In this document: piece after piece, positions 32,881 to 40,804 of the stretch
How the letters are laid out: every line of letters starts with the position of its first letter
How positions within the stretch are numbered: position 1 is the stretch's first letter
Assembly: GCF_004119455.1 (NCBI RefSeq)
Contig: NZ_NRQT01000012.1
Location: 1 to 64,000 of the forward strand
Direction: 5' to 3'
Origin: Chryseobacterium sp. CH25
GTDB taxonomy: Bacteria > Bacteroidota > Bacteroidia > Flavobacteriales > Weeksellaceae
Length of the DNA stretch: 64,000 bases
Program-made: the position numbers and the translations under genes
The notes under the pieces: model-generated
Seen by the model: the letters and a program-made list of their open reading frames with translations, nothing else
Databases searched by the model: none
What the model was told of the DNA's origin: nothing

Positions 32881-34767
32881 TCAATCTTGGGATTCTTCCT
32901 CGTCTTCTTCCTCAGTGGATGAGGAATCTTCCCAATTTTTATTATCAAAATTAAGATTATCGTAAGCCAATAATTCCTCCTCACGCTGGAGGATTTCTTT
33001 TGTGGTGAATAAAGCAATATCACTATCTTCCGTTGCTTTTGCCAGTTTTCTGATGGAAGCCTTATCAATAGCCATAAATCTTTGCCCAAGACGTCTGGCT
33101 GCATACTTTCTCATCCCTGTTTCATGTAGGACATCAACGGCCATATCAACAGCTGTTCCCAATGTTTCCCGATAAATATGATTGATTCCATTGTTAAGAT
33201 ATTCATAGGCATCAATTCTGTTCTTTGCTCTTACGAATATTTTTACCTCCGGATAATGTTCACGTACCAATTCTGCAATAAACATATTGTCATCCGGATC
33301 ATCAAGACATAATACAAGAATCTCGGCGTCTTCAATTCCTGCTGCTCTTAGAATGGGAATCCTTGTAGCGTCTCCATAATAAACCTTAAAACCATAGCTT
33401 CTTAGAAGCTTCACACGGTCAGAATCTCTGTCCAAAACAGTTGCAGATATTTTATTAGCTTTTAAAAGACGTCCTACAGTACTTCCAAAATGCCCGAAAC
33501 CTACAATAATGATCTTTTTCTGGCTTACATCACTGTCCAGAATATTGTAATCATTTTCCTCTTCAGGGATTTCTTTAATAAACTTAGGGGTAATGAATTT
33601 ATCATTGAGGATCAGGAGAATAGGGGTAATGCACATGGTGATTGCTGTAACAGCCATCAGTTGTGCATTCAGCTCAGGACTTAAAAGATAAAGATCTGAA
33701 GCATAATTAATCAATACAAAGGCAAATTCTCCCACCTGAGAAAGGGCGAAAGCATAGAAAAGACTTTGTGGAGTATCTATTTTATAAAACTTACCAATAG
33801 TATACAACACTAAGAACTTTACTGCCAATACCGCGAATACCGTACTGAAAATAAACAGAGGATCTTTTTGAATGATATTAAAATTGATGGTTGATCCTAC
33901 ACTTACAAAAAATACCGCCAACAATAGCCCTTTAAAAGGATTGATCTGTGCTTCAAGTTCATGTCGGAATTCACTGTTGGCCAGCATTACTCCTGCCAGG
34001 AAAGCTCCTAATGCCGGAGAAAGCCCAATAACGATCATTAATTCTGATACTCCAATAACTAGGAATAGAGAAGAAGCGGTTAATAGTTCTGCCATTCCTG
34101 ATTTTGAAACATAGCGTAAGAAGGGTACAAATACATATCTGCCCAATAGAATCAACAAGGCTACCCCAAGAATAACGGTGCTTGCCTGAAGCCATTCCGG
34201 AAGTTTTTGTATAAGAATCTGAATTTCATTATCGTGATGCTTTGCCTTATAATTGGCAATAATTGGTAGGATAGCCAGAATAGGAATTACAGAAATATCC
34301 TGAAACAATAAGGTAGAGAAAGATGCTTCACCAGCTGTGGTTTTAAAATTATTCTTTTCCTGGAGTGTTTGTAATACAATAGCAGTAGAGGATAGGGCGA
34401 AACACATCGCTACTGCAATAGCCTTATCTATTCTCCAGCCTACACTGATGAATACAAGAAATAATAATAAAATAGTCAGAAGCATCTGAGTCAGCCCCAG
34501 CCCCATAATTTTCTTACGCATCTCCCAGAACTTCCTTGGTTCCAGTTCCAGCCCAACAATAAATAAAAGCATGATAACCCCAAACTCACTGGCATGCATA
34601 ATGTCATTAACATTATTTCCGGTAAGTCTGAGAACGTAAGGACCAATGATGATTCCTCCTAAAATATAACCGATGACTGAACTCAATCCAAATTTTCTGG
34701 CTAGTGGAACCATGATAATGGCTACACCCAGAAAAAGTAATGTGTTCATCGCTAAGCTGGACTCCAT
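32881..34767 (-). CDS. CPA2 monovalent cation:proton antiporter, KefB/KefC-like
   Basis: A 628-residue inner membrane protein. About twelve membrane helices (residues 1-400) form the Na+/H+ exchanger domain, including LSSVIGYILGGIIIGPYVL and LSPALGAFLAGVMLANSEFRHE. A cytosolic TrkA-N/RCK domain follows: KIIIVGFGHFGSTVGRLLKA is the NAD(H)-binding turn. The end is a strongly acidic tail (SSSTEEEDEEESQD). In E. coli, KefB and KefC release K+ for protection from electrophiles and are gated by glutathione adducts; whether that gating applies here is unknown. The gene starts 3 nt after a KefF/KefG-like gene, its expected partner. Confidence 0.9.
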   Translation of the reverse strand: MESSLAMNTLLFLGVAIIMVPLARKFGLSSVIGYILGGIIIGPYVLRLTGNNVNDIMHASEFGVIMLLFIVGLELEPRKFWEMRKKIMGLGLTQMLLTILLLFLVFISVGWRIDKAIAVAMCFALSSTAIVLQTLQEKNNFKTTAGEASFSTLLFQDISVIPILAILPIIANYKAKHHDNEIQILIQKLPEWLQASTVILGVALLILLGRYVFVPFLRYVSKSGMAELLTASSLFLVIGVSELMIVIGLSPALGAFLAGVMLANSEFRHELEAQINPFKGLLLAVFFVSVGSTINFNIIQKDPLFIFSTVFAVLAVKFLVLYTIGKFYKIDTPQSLFYAFALSQVGEFAFVLINYASDLYLLSPELNAQLMAVTAITMCITPILLILNDKFITPKFIKEIPEEENDYNILDSDVSQKKIIIVGFGHFGSTVGRLLKANKISATVLDRDSDRVKLLRSYGFKVYYGDATRIPILRAAGIEDAEILVLCLDDPDDNMFIAELVREHYPEVKIFVRAKNRIDAYEYLNNGINHIYRETLGTAVDMAVDVLHETGMRKYAARRLGQRFMAIDKASIRKLAKATEDSDIALFTTKEILQREEELLAYDNLNFDNKNWEDSSSTEEEDEEESQD

Positions 34768-34770
34768 ATA

Positions 34771-35292
34771 TTATTGATTGAGCAGTTCTGTAAACTCTTT
34801 TTTATGTAGAATAATTTCTTTTTTAGACAATTTATTGGCTTCGTAAACGATCTTGATAAGCTTTATATCTGCCTTGAAAACCTTTAATGAAACAATCAGT
34901 CCACTAATCAGTTCATCTACGGTATATTGATAGGTGCCGGTTTTACTGAAGGATCTTTCTTTTCCACCGGTGGTTACCAGAATATAGACTTCTTTATTTT
35001 CAAGTGGGTTGTGCTTTCCGGGCTGAAGCCAGTCGCGGTCGAAAACTTCATCAATCCATAACCTTAACAGAGGTGGCATTCCGAACCAGATCAGTGGAAA
35101 CTGAAAAACAAAGCGATCGTAGTTGGCTAAACGTTTTCTTTCCCTGAAGGCAGCAATATGGAAGTCAGGATATTCCTCATAAAGATCTCTTAAGGTATAA
35201 TGCTGGTGACGAACGTAGAAATTGATGAGCTCTACATTCGAATTGGAGTGCTCCAGATAAGGGTGTGCAAATACTACCAGCGTCTTCTTCAT
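34771..35292 (-). CDS. NAD(P)H-dependent oxidoreductase, KefF/KefG-like
   Basis: A 173-residue flavodoxin-fold quinone reductase. The N-terminus KKTLVVFAHPYLEHSNSNVE is the usual strand and flavin-phosphate loop of the family; FVFQFPLIWFGMPPLLRLWI is the second flavin contact, and VYILVTTGGKERSFSK the third. It is followed after 3 nt by a KefB/KefC-like antiporter, and this arrangement matches KefF-KefC and KefG-KefB of enterobacteria, where the soluble protein is an obligate activator. The pairing makes an ancillary-subunit role likely. Confidence 0.88.
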   Translation of the reverse strand: MKKTLVVFAHPYLEHSNSNVELINFYVRHQHYTLRDLYEEYPDFHIAAFRERKRLANYDRFVFQFPLIWFGMPPLLRLWIDEVFDRDWLQPGKHNPLENKEVYILVTTGGKERSFSKTGTYQYTVDELISGLIVSLKVFKADIKLIKIVYEANKLSKKEIILHKKEFTELLNQ

Positions 35293-35431
35293 AATCCTGT
35301 TTTCAGTAAATATACTGAAAAAATATTGAATAAAAGGTAGGTTTTATGTTGATTTATTAATTTTTTAATATGTGAATATGGATTTAATATTAATTAAAAT
35401 CAAAGAAACGCTGTTATTTTAAGTTTTTAAA

Positions 35432-35459
35432 TAAAAAATCAGGCCCTTAAGACCTGATC
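35432..35459 (-). terminator. Terminator of the lemA-TPM-TPM operon
   Basis: On the minus strand ATCAGGTC pairs with GGCCTGAT around TTAAG, then T6. Confidence 0.85.
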
Positions 35460-35490
35460 TATTTGATATGTGATTGTAATTGTTGTGAGA

Positions 35491-36312
35491 TTACCATCCA
35501 CCGGAAGCACCGCCACCGCCGAAACTTCCACCGCCACCGAAGCCGCCAAAGCCTCCGCCACCACCGCCGGAACTTCCACCTCCGAAGCCACCACCACCAA
35601 AACTGCCTGGGAATGGGAAGAACCCGCCAGGATAATTTCTGCGTCCTCTTCGGGTGATGATCACATCATCGTCGTCATCATAATTACCACGACCACCGCC
35701 ACCACCGCCTCGATTTCCGAAGAGAATAGCAATGATGATAAAAATAACAAAGGCGATAATAAGAACTTTAAGCGCACTGCCATCACCGGAAGGTGCTGTA
35801 GTAGGAGCAGGTTTGAATTTGCCCTGAACAGCCTCCATAATGGCTGAGGTTCCACGGTTGATCCCCTCATACCAAAGTCCTTTTTTGAAATTAGGAGTAA
35901 CAATATAATCCAGAATCTGTCCTGCAACTGATGCAGTAAGGTATTGCTCTACGGCACGCCCTTGCTGGATAGACATGGTTCTGTCTTCAGTTGCGATCAG
36001 GAAAACGACTCCGTTATCCACACCCTTTTTTCCGATCTTCCACTGCTCACCAAACATGGTGGCCAGAAAGTTGACATCTTCGCCCTTGGTAGACTTAATG
36101 ATAACAACTTCAATTTCTGTGGAAGTGGAATCAGCAAATTTGATCAGCTTATTGTTAAGCTCATCTTTTTCCTGTTGAGAAAGAAGGCCGGCTTCATCAA
36201 AAACAGGATATAAAACTGCTGGTTTTTGGGGAATGGTGTATTGTGCTGATACAAAAGTGTAAAAGCAGATCAGTAAAAATGAAAATACTATTTTAAGAGA
36301 ACGTAATTTCAT
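35491..36312 (-). CDS. TPM domain protein with glycine-rich tail
   Basis: A 273-residue membrane protein. The frame is open from 36387, but the ATG at 36312 gives a signal sequence (MKLRSLKIVFSFLLICFYTF) and is preferred; it overlaps the end of the preceding gene by 20 nt. The TPM domain spans about 35-165 (VFDEAGLLSQQEKDELNNKL ... IGKKGVDNGVVFLIATEDRT ... GRAVEQYLT). A membrane helix follows (LIIAFVIFIIIAIL), then a cytosolic or exposed tail made almost wholly of Gly, Phe and Ser. TPM proteins are linked to photosystem repair in plants; in bacteria the role is unclear. It is the third gene of a lemA-TPM-TPM operon. Confidence 0.88.
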   Translation of the reverse strand: MKLRSLKIVFSFLLICFYTFVSAQYTIPQKPAVLYPVFDEAGLLSQQEKDELNNKLIKFADSTSTEIEVVIIKSTKGEDVNFLATMFGEQWKIGKKGVDNGVVFLIATEDRTMSIQQGRAVEQYLTASVAGQILDYIVTPNFKKGLWYEGINRGTSAIMEAVQGKFKPAPTTAPSGDGSALKVLIIAFVIFIIIAILFGNRGGGGGGRGNYDDDDDVIITRRGRRNYPGGFFPFPGSFGGGGFGGGSSGGGGGGFGGFGGGGSFGGGGASGGW

Positions 36313-36721
36313 TCGGAAGTTGGTTTGGATTTTCTCCTTCAACAGGAAAATATTTTTTAAGTTCAATGCCGGTTTCCAGAATAGCACTTTTTAATGCCGG
36401 ATAATAATTTCCTTTGGCAAATTCAGAAGTAATATAGTCATGAAGATGATCCCAATAGGATTGATGAACCTTCTCATGAATGCCTATGTCACCAATAATG
36501 GTGAGGTATTTCTGTTCAAAATTTACATGAAAAAGCACAGCATTCCTATCAGTAGTTTTATCCATACACAGTTCTTTGAAAACTTCAAATGCTGTTTTAG
36601 CATCACGGTTTTCCGTATTAGAGTCAATATGTACCCTAATCTCACCTGTAGAATGGTCTTCTGCTGACTGAATCGCTTCCACAAGGGAAGCGATCTGTTG
36701 ATTTGTAAGGAAATTACCCAT
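36293..36721 (-). CDS. TPM domain protein, short soluble form
   Basis: A 142-residue protein made of one TPM domain: LTNQQIASLVEAIQSAEDHS, then GEIRVHIDSNTENRD and NAVLFHVNFEQKYLTIIGDI, ending in ALKSAILETGIELKKYFP. It has no signal peptide and no membrane segment, so it is probably cytoplasmic or peripheral. It begins 2 nt after lemA and its last 20 nt overlap the start of the larger TPM gene, so translation is likely coupled. The lemA-TPM-TPM order is common in Bacteroidota; the joint function is not established. Confidence 0.88.
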   Translation of the reverse strand: MGNFLTNQQIASLVEAIQSAEDHSTGEIRVHIDSNTENRDAKTAFEVFKELCMDKTTDRNAVLFHVNFEQKYLTIIGDIGIHEKVHQSYWDHLHDYITSEFAKGNYYPALKSAILETGIELKKYFPVEGENPNQLPNEITFS

Positions 36722-36723
36722 TA

Positions 36724-37329
36724 TTATTTGAATACTTCAGGGGCTTTCTGAGCTCCTGCATCAGCTTTGAAATAAGGTTTTTCTTTAAAGTTGGTGAAAT
36801 TCGCCAGAATATTATTCGGGAACGTCTTGATAGAGGTGTTGTAATCCTTTGCAGCATCGTTATAGTAAACAGTTTCTGTTCTGATACTGTTTTCAATAGC
36901 GGTATATTCTCTCTGGAAGTTAATATACTGCTGATCTGCCTTTAAGTTAGGATAAGACTCTACCACAGCCATTAATCTGCTTAATGCTCCTGATAATTCT
37001 CCCTGTGCAGCCTGGAATTTAGCAATATCTGCTTCTGTCATATTGGTAGGATCAATGTTGATAGAAGTAGCTTTAGAACGTGCTTCCACAACTTGTGTTA
37101 ACGTTTCCTGCTCAAATTTTGAATACGATTTTACTGTTCTTTCCAGGTTAGGAATAAGATTCGCTCTTTTCTGATACACGGTCTCTACATTAGACCATTT
37201 TGCGTTAACAGTCTGCTCTTTGCCTACAAAGCTGTTATATCCGCTTTTTCCCCAAAAGAATAGGACTGCAACAATAATAAGGAGGGCAATACCAATGGTT
37301 CCTGCGCCCAGACATCCTTTATTTTTCAT
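36724..37329 (-). CDS. lemA: LemA family protein
   Basis: A 201-residue membrane-anchored protein. One N-terminal helix (TIGIALLIIVAVLFFWGKSG) is followed by the LemA core of long helices: YNSFVGKEQTVNAKWSNVET, then YQKRANLIPNLERTVKSYSK, and YPNLKADQQYINFQREYTAI, ending in YNDAAKDYNTSIKTFPNNIL. The family is widespread and conserved but its function is unknown. First gene of the operon with two TPM genes (2-nt gap). A TATATTTG -7 box lies 32 nt upstream on the minus strand. Confidence 0.94.
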   Translation of the reverse strand: MKNKGCLGAGTIGIALLIIVAVLFFWGKSGYNSFVGKEQTVNAKWSNVETVYQKRANLIPNLERTVKSYSKFEQETLTQVVEARSKATSINIDPTNMTEADIAKFQAAQGELSGALSRLMAVVESYPNLKADQQYINFQREYTAIENSIRTETVYYNDAAKDYNTSIKTFPNNILANFTNFKEKPYFKADAGAQKAPEVFK

Positions 37330-37360
37330 AGTTTATTTTTTTTTAATTTTTTGTGCTAAT

Positions 37361-37368
37361 CAAATATA
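37361..37368 (-). promoter_or_regulatory. Candidate -7 box for lemA
   Basis: Minus strand TATATTTG matches TAnnTTTG exactly, in the 76-nt divergent gap with folA. Confidence 0.55.
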
Positions 37369-37380
37369 CAAATTATGTGC

Positions 37381-37388
37381 TAATTTTG
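37381..37388 (+). promoter_or_regulatory. Candidate -7 box for folA
   Basis: TAATTTTG matches TAnnTTTG exactly, 17 nt before the folA ATG. It lies 13 nt from the opposing lemA box, so the two promoters are nearly back to back. Confidence 0.55.
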
Positions 37389-37405
37389 TAGAAAATTATA
37401 TTTGA

Positions 37406-37903
37406 ATGACAACAATAGTGGTGGCAATGGGAGAGAAGAATGAGATTGGTTTTGAAAACCAGTTGCTTTGGCATCTTCCTAAAGATTTAAAACATTTTAA
37501 AGACCTTACTTCCGGGCATCCGATTATTATGGGAAGAAAAACGTACGAGAGTATTGGAAAACCACTTCCTAACCGTACCAATATTGTTGTGTCAAGAAAG
37601 AAAGACTGGTTTGAGGAAGGAATTCTTATCGTGGGAAGCCTTAAAGAAGCAATGAAGTTTGCTAAAAAGATTGATGAAGAGGTTTTCGTTATCGGAGGTG
37701 GAAACATCTATGAGCAAACAATGGATATTGTGGATAAACTTGAAGTTACGCTGGTGAAAGCTGATCTGAAAGCTGATACATTCTTCCCGAAAATTGATGA
37801 GAAGATCTGGAAAAAAACAAATGAAATTTGCCACGAAAAAGACGAAAAGAATGGTTATGATTTCTGTTTTCAGACGTTTGAAAGAATTAAGAAAGAAGCT
37901 TAA
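37406..37903 (+). CDS. folA: Dihydrofolate reductase
   Basis: A 165-residue enzyme that reduces dihydrofolate to tetrahydrofolate with NADPH. The start MTTIVVAMGEKNEIGFENQL is followed by LLWHLPKDLKHFK, where the Asp/Trp-region residues of the active site lie; GHPIIMGRKTYESIGKPLPN is the family signature, and VFVIGGGNIYEQTM is the NADPH-binding loop. Length is normal (about 160). It is a lone gene divergent from lemA. Trimethoprim would be the classical inhibitor of the family; no resistance feature can be judged by eye. Confidence 0.95.
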   Translation: MTTIVVAMGEKNEIGFENQLLWHLPKDLKHFKDLTSGHPIIMGRKTYESIGKPLPNRTNIVVSRKKDWFEEGILIVGSLKEAMKFAKKIDEEVFVIGGGNIYEQTMDIVDKLEVTLVKADLKADTFFPKIDEKIWKKTNEICHEKDEKNGYDFCFQTFERIKKEA

Positions 37904-37917
37904 GAGTCAATACTCAG

Positions 37918-38000
37918 TTTTTGCTTTGCAAAGTGAATCGTGAATTGTTGGCAGATGTAAAAATTAATAAGCACAGCGAATTGACCATTCACCATTGACT
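37918..38000. repeat. Probable intergenic repeat unit
   Basis: The gap contains the words AATTGACCATTCACCATTGA and AAAGTGAATCGTGAATTG, which look like a degraded inverted/duplicated repeat. No coding frame. Confidence 0.35.
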
Positions 38001-38002
38001 TT

Positions 38003-38034
38003 TTGAACTTTAACCTTTAAATTTATTATCTTTG
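38003..38034 (+). promoter_or_regulatory. Promoter of the TPR-like membrane protein gene
   Basis: TTG (38003-38005), a 21-nt spacer and TATCTTTG (38027-38034) match the Bacteroidota -33/-7 pattern. The ATG follows 18 nt later. Confidence 0.65.
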
Positions 38035-38052
38035 CACTTCTAAAATTTAATA

Positions 38053-38622
38053 ATGAATAAGAACATTAAAATTGCAGTAGCAGCACTTCTTATCCTTCTG
38101 GGACTTTATATGATGATTTTCACGAGAAATCTTGGATGGGGGATTGTTGTTTTTCTTCTTGCCGCATTTCCAATCGTACTTTACTTTAAAAATGAGTATA
38201 TTCTTTTGGCATTCTGGCAATTGAGAAAACAAAATATGGAGAAAGCTGCAGAATGGTTAACAAAAATTACCGACTATAAAGGACAACTTCATAAAACTCA
38301 ATACGGATATTTCCACTATTTATTAGGATTAACACAGGCTCAGGATCACCCTACAAAAGTGGAGCCTCTAATGAAAAAAGCTTTGGAATATGGTTTGAAT
38401 ATGAAGCACGACAGAGCAATGGCGACTTTAAATCTTGCCGCAGCAGCTATTTCTAAAGGAAGAAAGCAGGAAGGGCAGAAGCTATTGGATGAAGCTAAAA
38501 GATTAGACAGTGCAGGAATGATGACAGATCAGATCAAAATGATGAAGGATCAGTTGAAAATGCCAACCATGCAAAAGCATATGCACAATCCTAATATGAG
38601 AAATAGAGGGAAGTTCTTCTAA
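38053..38622 (+). CDS. Small membrane protein with TPR-like domain
   Basis: A 189-residue protein. Two N-terminal membrane helices (IAVAALLILLGLYMMIF; WGIVVFLLAAFPIVLYF) are followed by a helical region of about 130 residues with TPR-like spacing: NMEKAAEWLTKITDY, YGYFHYLLGLTQAQ, HDRAMATLNLAAAAISKGRK and EGQKLLDEAKRLDS. The tail is rich in Met, His and Asn (MQKHMHNPNMRNRGKFF). TPR domains usually bind other proteins; the partner is unknown. It has a well-formed promoter and its own terminator. Confidence 0.75.
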   Translation: MNKNIKIAVAALLILLGLYMMIFTRNLGWGIVVFLLAAFPIVLYFKNEYILLAFWQLRKQNMEKAAEWLTKITDYKGQLHKTQYGYFHYLLGLTQAQDHPTKVEPLMKKALEYGLNMKHDRAMATLNLAAAAISKGRKQEGQKLLDEAKRLDSAGMMTDQIKMMKDQLKMPTMQKHMHNPNMRNRGKFF

Positions 38623-38646
38623 GAAGAAAACCCTGATATAAAATAT

Positions 38647-38673
38647 AAAAGTCCTGAATTTTCAGGACTTTTT
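38647..38673. terminator. Bidirectional terminator overlapping a coding end
   Basis: AAAAGTCCTGA (38647-38657) pairs with TCAGGACTTTT (38661-38671). Its right arm also encodes the final Lys-Ser and stop of the minus-strand lipoprotein gene, so one hairpin serves both converging genes. Confidence 0.85.
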
Positions 38674-39183
38674 GTTTTTTAAAGGAACAGGTTCTTCTAT
38701 TTGTAAGAAAGTGTCATTCGGGTATATCTTTTTTCTTACAGGTGCCAAGCTATCTATTTTTTCAAAAAGATCTCTAAGATCACTTGTGTAAAAACGCTTT
38801 CTTTGATTTTTATAAGTGATGGAGACCAATGCCCAGTCATCATTTTTATCAACGGTATCTGTTTTCTTTAAATACTTAAAATAATTTTCAAAAGATGAAG
38901 GATCATGTGCTTTAATCTTATACATCATTTTCGGTAATGTTTGTTGTCTATCAGAACCTTCACTAGAATACTTTTCTACGAATAAAGTATCATTTTGTTT
39001 TGTGAAAGTATATTCTTCCAAGGCAAAATATGTACAGACTGAAAGATTCGTTTTTATTTTCACTGTATCTCCATTCTCCATTTTTTCTGAAAACTGATAA
39101 AGATCTTTATCCAGATCAAATCTGTGTTCCTTTTTACAGGATAATAAAGAGATTATCAGAATAATGAAAGAGAGTTTTTTCAT
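38662..39183 (-). CDS. Lipoprotein of unknown function
   Basis: A 173-residue lipoprotein. The frame is open from 39216, but that extension lies inside the end of the TRIC-type gene; the ATG at 39183 gives a clean lipoprotein signal MKKLSFIILIISLLSC. The mature part has charged strands and helices with no recognised motif (ENGDTVKIKTNLSVCTYFAL; WALVSITYKNQRKRFYTSD). It starts 4 nt after the upstream gene ends and is therefore probably co-transcribed with the channel gene. Function unknown. Confidence 0.75.
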   Translation of the reverse strand: MKKLSFIILIISLLSCKKEHRFDLDKDLYQFSEKMENGDTVKIKTNLSVCTYFALEEYTFTKQNDTLFVEKYSSEGSDRQQTLPKMMYKIKAHDPSSFENYFKYLKKTDTVDKNDDWALVSITYKNQRKRFYTSDLRDLFEKIDSLAPVRKKIYPNDTFLQIEEPVPLKNKKS

Positions 39184-39187
39184 TGTG

Positions 39188-39820
39188 TTACATTTCCGAA
39201 GTCTGGTCATAGCCATAAAATTTGGGCATCTGCCATTGATATTTCACAGCAAGTGTCCTGATGGCTACAATAAGTAAGATGGTAAAGATCTGTACAAAAG
39301 TATAGGAGAGTGGAGTGTACTTTGTCATTAGTAAAAATGCTGCCCCACCTACAATACATGCTGTAGCGTAAATCTCCTTTCTGAAAATTAATGGAATTCT
39401 GTTCAGTAATATATCCCGGATAATTCCACCGAAACAGCCTGTGATAGTTCCTAATCCAATACAGATTAATGGATGGATGCCAACATTTAAACCTTTCTGA
39501 ATTCCAATAATGGTAAACAGTCCAAGCCCAAAGCTGTCGAAGATGAATAAGGTAACCTTAAAGTTTTTTTCAAGGGATTTGAATACCATGGAGACAACGC
39601 TGGTAATAATAATCAGGGCACACATCAGAAGATCATGCATCCAGAATACAGGAATATCCAGCAAGAGGTCTCTTACAGTTCCGCCACCTACGGAAGTAAC
39701 AAAGGCAATAATAAGAACACCAAAAGGATCAAGCCGTTTCTGCATGGCTGCAAAACTTCCTGACATGGAAAACGCGATGGTTCCCAATACTTCTATGGCA
39801 AAATTGAACTGTTCGTGCAT
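39188..39820 (-). CDS. Trimeric intracellular cation channel (TRIC/UPF0126) family protein
   Basis: A 210-residue inner membrane protein with seven predicted helices and two internal repeats of the glycine-rich UPF0126 domain: FGVLIIAFVTSVGGGTVRDL in the first and IGLGTITGCFGGIIRDILLN in the second. The GGG-T-RD and GG-IRD motifs are the family's hallmark. Prokaryotic TRIC proteins form trimers and conduct K+. It precedes a lipoprotein gene by 4 nt, and a heptamer array lies 10 nt upstream of its start. Confidence 0.9.
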   Translation of the reverse strand: MHEQFNFAIEVLGTIAFSMSGSFAAMQKRLDPFGVLIIAFVTSVGGGTVRDLLLDIPVFWMHDLLMCALIIITSVVSMVFKSLEKNFKVTLFIFDSFGLGLFTIIGIQKGLNVGIHPLICIGLGTITGCFGGIIRDILLNRIPLIFRKEIYATACIVGGAAFLLMTKYTPLSYTFVQIFTILLIVAIRTLAVKYQWQMPKFYGYDQTSEM

Positions 39821-39829
39821 ATACTATAA

Positions 39830-39857
39830 GTAATGAATAATGAGCAATGAGTAATAA
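39830..39857 (+). repeat. Heptamer array, left bracket of the four-helix-bundle gene
   Basis: Four adjoining units on the + strand: GTAATGA, ATAATGA, GCAATGA, GTAATAA. They are inverted relative to the array at 40238-40265. Confidence 0.82.
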
Positions 39858-39869
39858 AAATTATGCCAC

Positions 39870-40241
39870 TTAAATTTGAGATAATTTAAATTTATATCGG
39901 GTCATAACTTTTACAAGCTCTTCACATTCTGATTTTAAATGTAGAATTTTTTCTGGACTTATGTATTCTAGTTCTTCAATAATTTCAAGCCAAAGTTGTG
40001 TTTCATCAATCTCTTCAACTACAATGCAGATTTTAGCAAATTTTTCTTTTTCAGATCTGGCTCTTGAAACGGCTCTGTAATTCGCTGCGACTGAAGTTGA
40101 AGACCTGATAACTTACTTTCTTATTATTGAAACATCATCAGAATATGGCAATACAGAAAGTGCTCTAATGATAGCAATAGAAAATTTTTTGGCTCTTTCA
40201 CGGAAGATCTGATTAAAATCCATACGGTCAAAATTACCCAT
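39870..40241 (-). pseudogene. Four-helix-bundle protein (S23/IVS family), nonsense-broken
   Basis: Reading the minus strand gives a 123-codon gene matching the four helix bundle family (23S rRNA intervening-sequence protein). It starts MGNFDRMDFNQIFRERAKKF; after SDDVSIIRK comes TAA at 40113-40115, then the same frame goes on as VIRSSTSVAANYRAVSRARS, VVEEIDETQLWLEIIEELEY and ends in KFKLSQI. Family members usually have Gln after IIRK, so one C-to-T change (CAA to TAA) explains the stop; there is no frame change. The first piece is 42 residues. Homologues are small basic bundles encoded in rRNA insertions or as stand-alone genes, and Avd of diversity-generating retroelements is related. No reverse transcriptase is present here. 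Confidence 0.85.
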
Positions 40242-40265
40242 TGCTCATTACTTATTACTCATTAT
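40238..40265 (-). repeat. Heptamer array, right bracket overlapping the start codon
   Basis: On the minus strand: ATAATGA, GTAATAA, GTAATGA, GCAATGG. The last unit contains the ATG of the four-helix-bundle gene. With the left array it forms inverted brackets around the gene. Confidence 0.82.
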
Positions 40266-40267
40266 AT

Positions 40268-40732
40268 CTATCTTTCAACCCTTACAGAATCAGGAACCAT
40301 CAGTTCGTATTCGCCGCCGTGGGTAATAATTTCCCTTACGATGCTACTGCTGATGAATGATTTTCCTGATGAGGTTAATAAGAATACGGTTTCTAATTTT
40401 TTGTGGGCTAATGTCCTGTTGGTATGAGCGATTGCTTTTTCGAATTCAAAGTCAGCAGGGTTTCTTAAGCCTCTGATGATATACTGAGCATTCTTTTCAA
40501 AACAGTAGTCTACCGTTAAGCCCTCGAAAGAATCTACTTCTACATTGGGGAATTCAGCTACGGAGTTTTGAATGAATTCCATTCTTTTTTCAAGAGGAAA
40601 CATGTATTTCTTCTGAGAATTTTGGCCAATAGCAATGATTAGTTTATCAAATAGCGGTGCCGCTCTTTCTATGATATCATAATGTCCTAAAGTGATGGGG
40701 TCAAACGACCCGGGAAAAACAGCAATTTTCAT
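40268..40732 (-). CDS. coaD: Pantetheine-phosphate adenylyltransferase
   Basis: A 154-residue nucleotidyltransferase that makes dephospho-CoA from phosphopantetheine and ATP, the penultimate step of CoA synthesis. Family marks: MKIAVFPGSFDPITLGHYDI with the T/HxGH-type site (LGHYD), FEGLTVDYCFEKNAQYIIRG with the R-G-L-R loop, and SSGKSFISSSIVREI, the C-terminal ATP-contact motif. Length is normal. It lies downstream of ddl with a terminator-like hairpin between them, and its stop is 2 nt from the heptamer array. Confidence 0.96.
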   Translation of the reverse strand: MKIAVFPGSFDPITLGHYDIIERAAPLFDKLIIAIGQNSQKKYMFPLEKRMEFIQNSVAEFPNVEVDSFEGLTVDYCFEKNAQYIIRGLRNPADFEFEKAIAHTNRTLAHKKLETVFLLTSSGKSFISSSIVREIITHGGEYELMVPDSVRVER

Positions 40733-40755
40733 GTTGTCTGATTTTATAATTGTTC

Positions 40756-40789
40756 GTCAAAAATGAAAGATTAACGTAATCTTTCATTT
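40756..40789 (-). terminator. Terminator of ddl
   Basis: On the minus strand AAATGAAAGATTA pairs with TAATCTTTCATTT, then T5, between ddl and coaD. Confidence 0.72.
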
Positions 40790-40804
40790 CCAACATCTAT
40801 TATC

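Noticed and set aside
35470-35847. Ser/Thr/Ala-rich 125-codon + strand frame
   Set aside because: Antisense of the glycine-rich tail of the TPM protein; the composition is a by-product of GGN codons.
40113-40115. Frameshift as the cause of the four-helix-bundle gene's stop
   Set aside because: The same frame continues the family sequence on both sides of the stop, so it is a nonsense codon and not an indel.
39870-40241. Diversity-generating retroelement (Avd) around the four-helix-bundle gene
   Set aside because: No reverse transcriptase, template repeat or variable repeat is present in the neighbourhood.
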